This document shows positions 33,652 through 35,325 of a DNA stretch of 35,325 nucleotides, piece after piece. Made by a program: the position numbers and the translations under genes. The notes under the pieces were generated by a model that worked only from the letters and a program-made list of their open reading frames with translations, was not told the DNA's origin and searched no databases. Position 1 is the first letter of the stretch. Each line of letters begins with the position of its first letter. Source of the stretch: Patescibacteria group bacterium (GTDB taxonomy: Bacteria > Patescibacteriota > Minisyncoccia > Minisyncoccales > CG1-02-41-26); NCBI GenBank assembly GCA_020724125.1, contig DYHM01000001.1, positions 1-35,325 of the forward strand, given 5' to 3'.

Positions 33652-34944
33652 TTATTCTAATTTGATATTTAAAATTCGAGGCAGGTCTTTAATTTTTATC
33701 CTTTCCTGCTTCATTGTGTCGCGGTCGCGGACAGTAACCGTGTCATTTTTCAAGGTCTCAAAATCAATGGTAATGCAATATGGGGTGCCGATTTCGTCTT
33801 GGCTATAATATCGTTTGCCGATATTTCCCCGTTCATCCCATACTAAGGGAGAAAAATTAAGGATTTTTAAATTTTCGTAAACACCACGGGCTTTTTGAAT
33901 TAATTGGGGCTTATTGGCTAAAAGAGGAAAAACCGCTGCTTTGATTGGAGCTAATTGCGGCTTGAGTTTTAAAACAATCCTCTCTTTTTCTTCAGAATAT
34001 GCCTCTGATAAAATTGCCAAAAATGTCCGGTCTACTCCAAAAGTTGGCTCAATAACATGGGGAATATATCTTTTATCATTTTGGTCATCAAAATATTCCA
34101 GTTTCTCTCCTGAAAATTCTTGATGTTTTTTTAAATCATAATCTGTTCGGTAAGCGATTGCCCATAATTCTTCCCGACCAAAAGGAAATTGATATTCTAT
34201 ATCAATGGTTCTTTGGGAATAAAAAGCTCTTTCTTTTTCTGGAATTTCATGGTTAAAAAGTTTTTTCTTGTCTAATCCTATTAATTCAGCAAATCCGTTT
34301 ATATAATTTAACCACTCTTCAAAAATTTGATTCCAATTTGATTCCGGGGCAATAAAGTACTCAATTTCCATTTGTTCAAATTCATAAGTTCGAAAAATAA
34401 AATTGCCGGTGGTAACTTCGTTGCGGAAGGCCTTGCCAATTTGTCCAACGCCAAAGGGAATTTTTTTGTTAGTAGAACTTAAAATGTTCTTGAAATTAAT
34501 AAAAATCGCCTGGGCTGTTTCGGGCCGCAGGTAAACAACCACGCCCTCTTTTTCCACTGGACCAATTATTGTTTTAAACATTCCTAAAAACATTTTTGAT
34601 TCGGTAAATTCACCGTTGCAATCAGGACACTTTGAAGTATTAGTCAATTTATCCGGCCGAAATCTTTTATGGCAGGATTTACATTCAATCAGGGAATCCT
34701 TAAAGTTTTTTAGATGGCCGCTCGCTTCCCAGACCTTTGAATTTAAAAGTATACAGCCATCCAATCCTATCATATCTTCTTTTTGATGAATAAAATATTC
34801 CCACCAAAGTTTTTTGATGTTATTTTTTAATTCAACGCCCAAGGGACCATAATCATAGGTATTAGCCAAACCGCCATAAATTTCTGAACCATGATAAACA
34901 AACCCCCGTCTTTTACATAATGAAACAATTTTTTCTAACGTCAT
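33652..34944 (-). CDS. glyS: glycyl-tRNA synthetase (dimeric type)
   Basis: Charges tRNA-Gly. The class II core shows GFVYHGSEIYGGLANTYDYG, motif 2 (GKAFRNEVTTGNFIFRTYEF) and motif 3 (HVIEPTFGVDRTFLAIL), plus VYLRPETAQAIFINF. A zinc ribbon is formed by ECKSCHKRF and SKCPDCNGEF. The C-terminal anticodon-binding domain includes VWDERGNIGKRYYSQDEIGT. This is the single-chain alpha2 form (archaeal/eukaryote/Gram-positive style). ATG 34944 (MTLEKIVSLCKRRG) fits the family better than 34989, giving 430 residues. Confidence 0.94.
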   Translation of the reverse strand: MTLEKIVSLCKRRGFVYHGSEIYGGLANTYDYGPLGVELKNNIKKLWWEYFIHQKEDMIGLDGCILLNSKVWEASGHLKNFKDSLIECKSCHKRFRPDKLTNTSKCPDCNGEFTESKMFLGMFKTIIGPVEKEGVVVYLRPETAQAIFINFKNILSSTNKKIPFGVGQIGKAFRNEVTTGNFIFRTYEFEQMEIEYFIAPESNWNQIFEEWLNYINGFAELIGLDKKKLFNHEIPEKERAFYSQRTIDIEYQFPFGREELWAIAYRTDYDLKKHQEFSGEKLEYFDDQNDKRYIPHVIEPTFGVDRTFLAILSEAYSEEKERIVLKLKPQLAPIKAAVFPLLANKPQLIQKARGVYENLKILNFSPLVWDERGNIGKRYYSQDEIGTPYCITIDFETLKNDTVTVRDRDTMKQERIKIKDLPRILNIKLE

Positions 34945-34989
34945 AAACGTTTGTGTTTTAAAAAGTTTATTTGATTGAAAAATTATCAT

Positions 34990-35215
34990 TCAAATCAATC
35001 GAAAGTCTAAAACCTTTTAAACGAAATTTTTTCTTTTTTTGAATATTTTTAAAAAGATGCATCTCTGAAATTAAATCATAATCTTTAAATCATGATTTTC
35101 TATAAAAATTTATTGCTAAATCATTTTGAACAGATACCCCAACGGAAATATAATTAATTAAAGCGTCGGGGATTTTCCTTTTATAAAACAAGGATAAATC
35201 TGTTATCACAGAGGG
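34990..35215 (-). pseudogene. GNAT-type acetyltransferase remnant
   Basis: A minus-strand reading of ITDLSLFYKRKIPDALINY, ISVGVSVQNDLAINFYRKS, a TGA, then FKDYDLISEMHLFKN. The NDLAINFYRKSxF pattern matches the acetyl-CoA-binding end of GNAT enzymes, with TGA where Gly is expected. No credible start lies upstream (35216-35325 gives no clear frame). The start of this reading is repeated at 1-57. The rest of the gap upstream of glyS holds nothing more. Confidence 0.45.
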
Positions 35216-35325
35216 CGAAAAGTCGAAGGTATTAGTATTTTAATATTAAAATTTCCATAAAGCAACCAATAAAGTTAAATCCCCAATGGATTAGAAATAC
35301 TCGTGATTACTTTAAAAAGTTCCTT

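Noticed and set aside
35095..35110. TGA where Gly is expected in the acetyltransferase remnant, suggesting UGA=Gly recoding as in some CPR lineages.
   Set aside because: TGA is a normal stop in intact genes here (rnhA, pilO), and no intact gene has in-frame TGA; the remnant is simply mutated.

Overview
The window looks like part of a small, AT-rich genome of the Candidate Phyla Radiation (Patescibacteria), probably Parcubacteria-like. This rests on very low GC, a compact set of core genes, few Shine-Dalgarno sites, short forms of conserved enzymes, a PilM/N/O cluster, a sigma factor paired with a DUF5667-like membrane protein, and a large exported peptidoglycan-binding surface protein. TGA ends several intact genes, so the standard code applies. 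Lineage is inference; no search was run.

Layout. 1-1296: acetyltransferase and transposase debris. 1281-3404: MurE-type ligase and two tiny overlapping ORFs. 3326-3674: a self-contained promoter / acidic ORF / terminator unit. 3722-9360: PBP1A, then the origin neighbourhood, with dnaA-dnaN leftward and rpmH-rnpA rightward, as at many bacterial oriC regions. The dnaN-dnaA gap is only about 5% G+C. 9361-10600: a graveyard of broken elements (IS5-type fragment, a 134-bp element with perfect 21-bp inverted ends, a decayed primase-like gene, an IS481 tail). 10609-14915: MurG, FtsI/PBP2, AI-2E-type permease, dodecin. 14990-16212: an IS630-like remnant and an IS481-type element with one nonsense codon. 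16317-19910: RNase HI overlapping topoisomerase I, and a CaCA cation antiporter. 20258-22865: pilM-pilN-pilO plus a small membrane protein. 23030-26161: IorA-like oxidoreductase, tRNA-Arg, tRNA-Ser, RNase HII. 26429-33474: sigma factor, DUF5667-like protein, surface protein, GT2 glycosyltransferase, thioredoxin-like protein. 33497-35215: ROK kinase fragment, glycyl-tRNA synthetase, acetyltransferase remnant.

The genes serve three main jobs: replication and its start (dnaA, dnaN, topA, two RNases H), cell-wall building (MurE, MurG, PBP1A, FtsI), and the cell surface (pilus assembly, surface protein, glycosyltransferase, disulfide-type protein).

The most unusual signal is a family of repeat and palindromic sequences. 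They lie between genes, but look-alikes also sit in frame inside topA, rnhB and iorA and add low-complexity peptide to conserved enzymes. Other points of interest are a perfect 12-unit, 9-bp repeat coding Gly-X-Y triplets between the sigma factor and its partner, a dead primase-like gene beside the origin, and a recurrent octamer upstream of genes.
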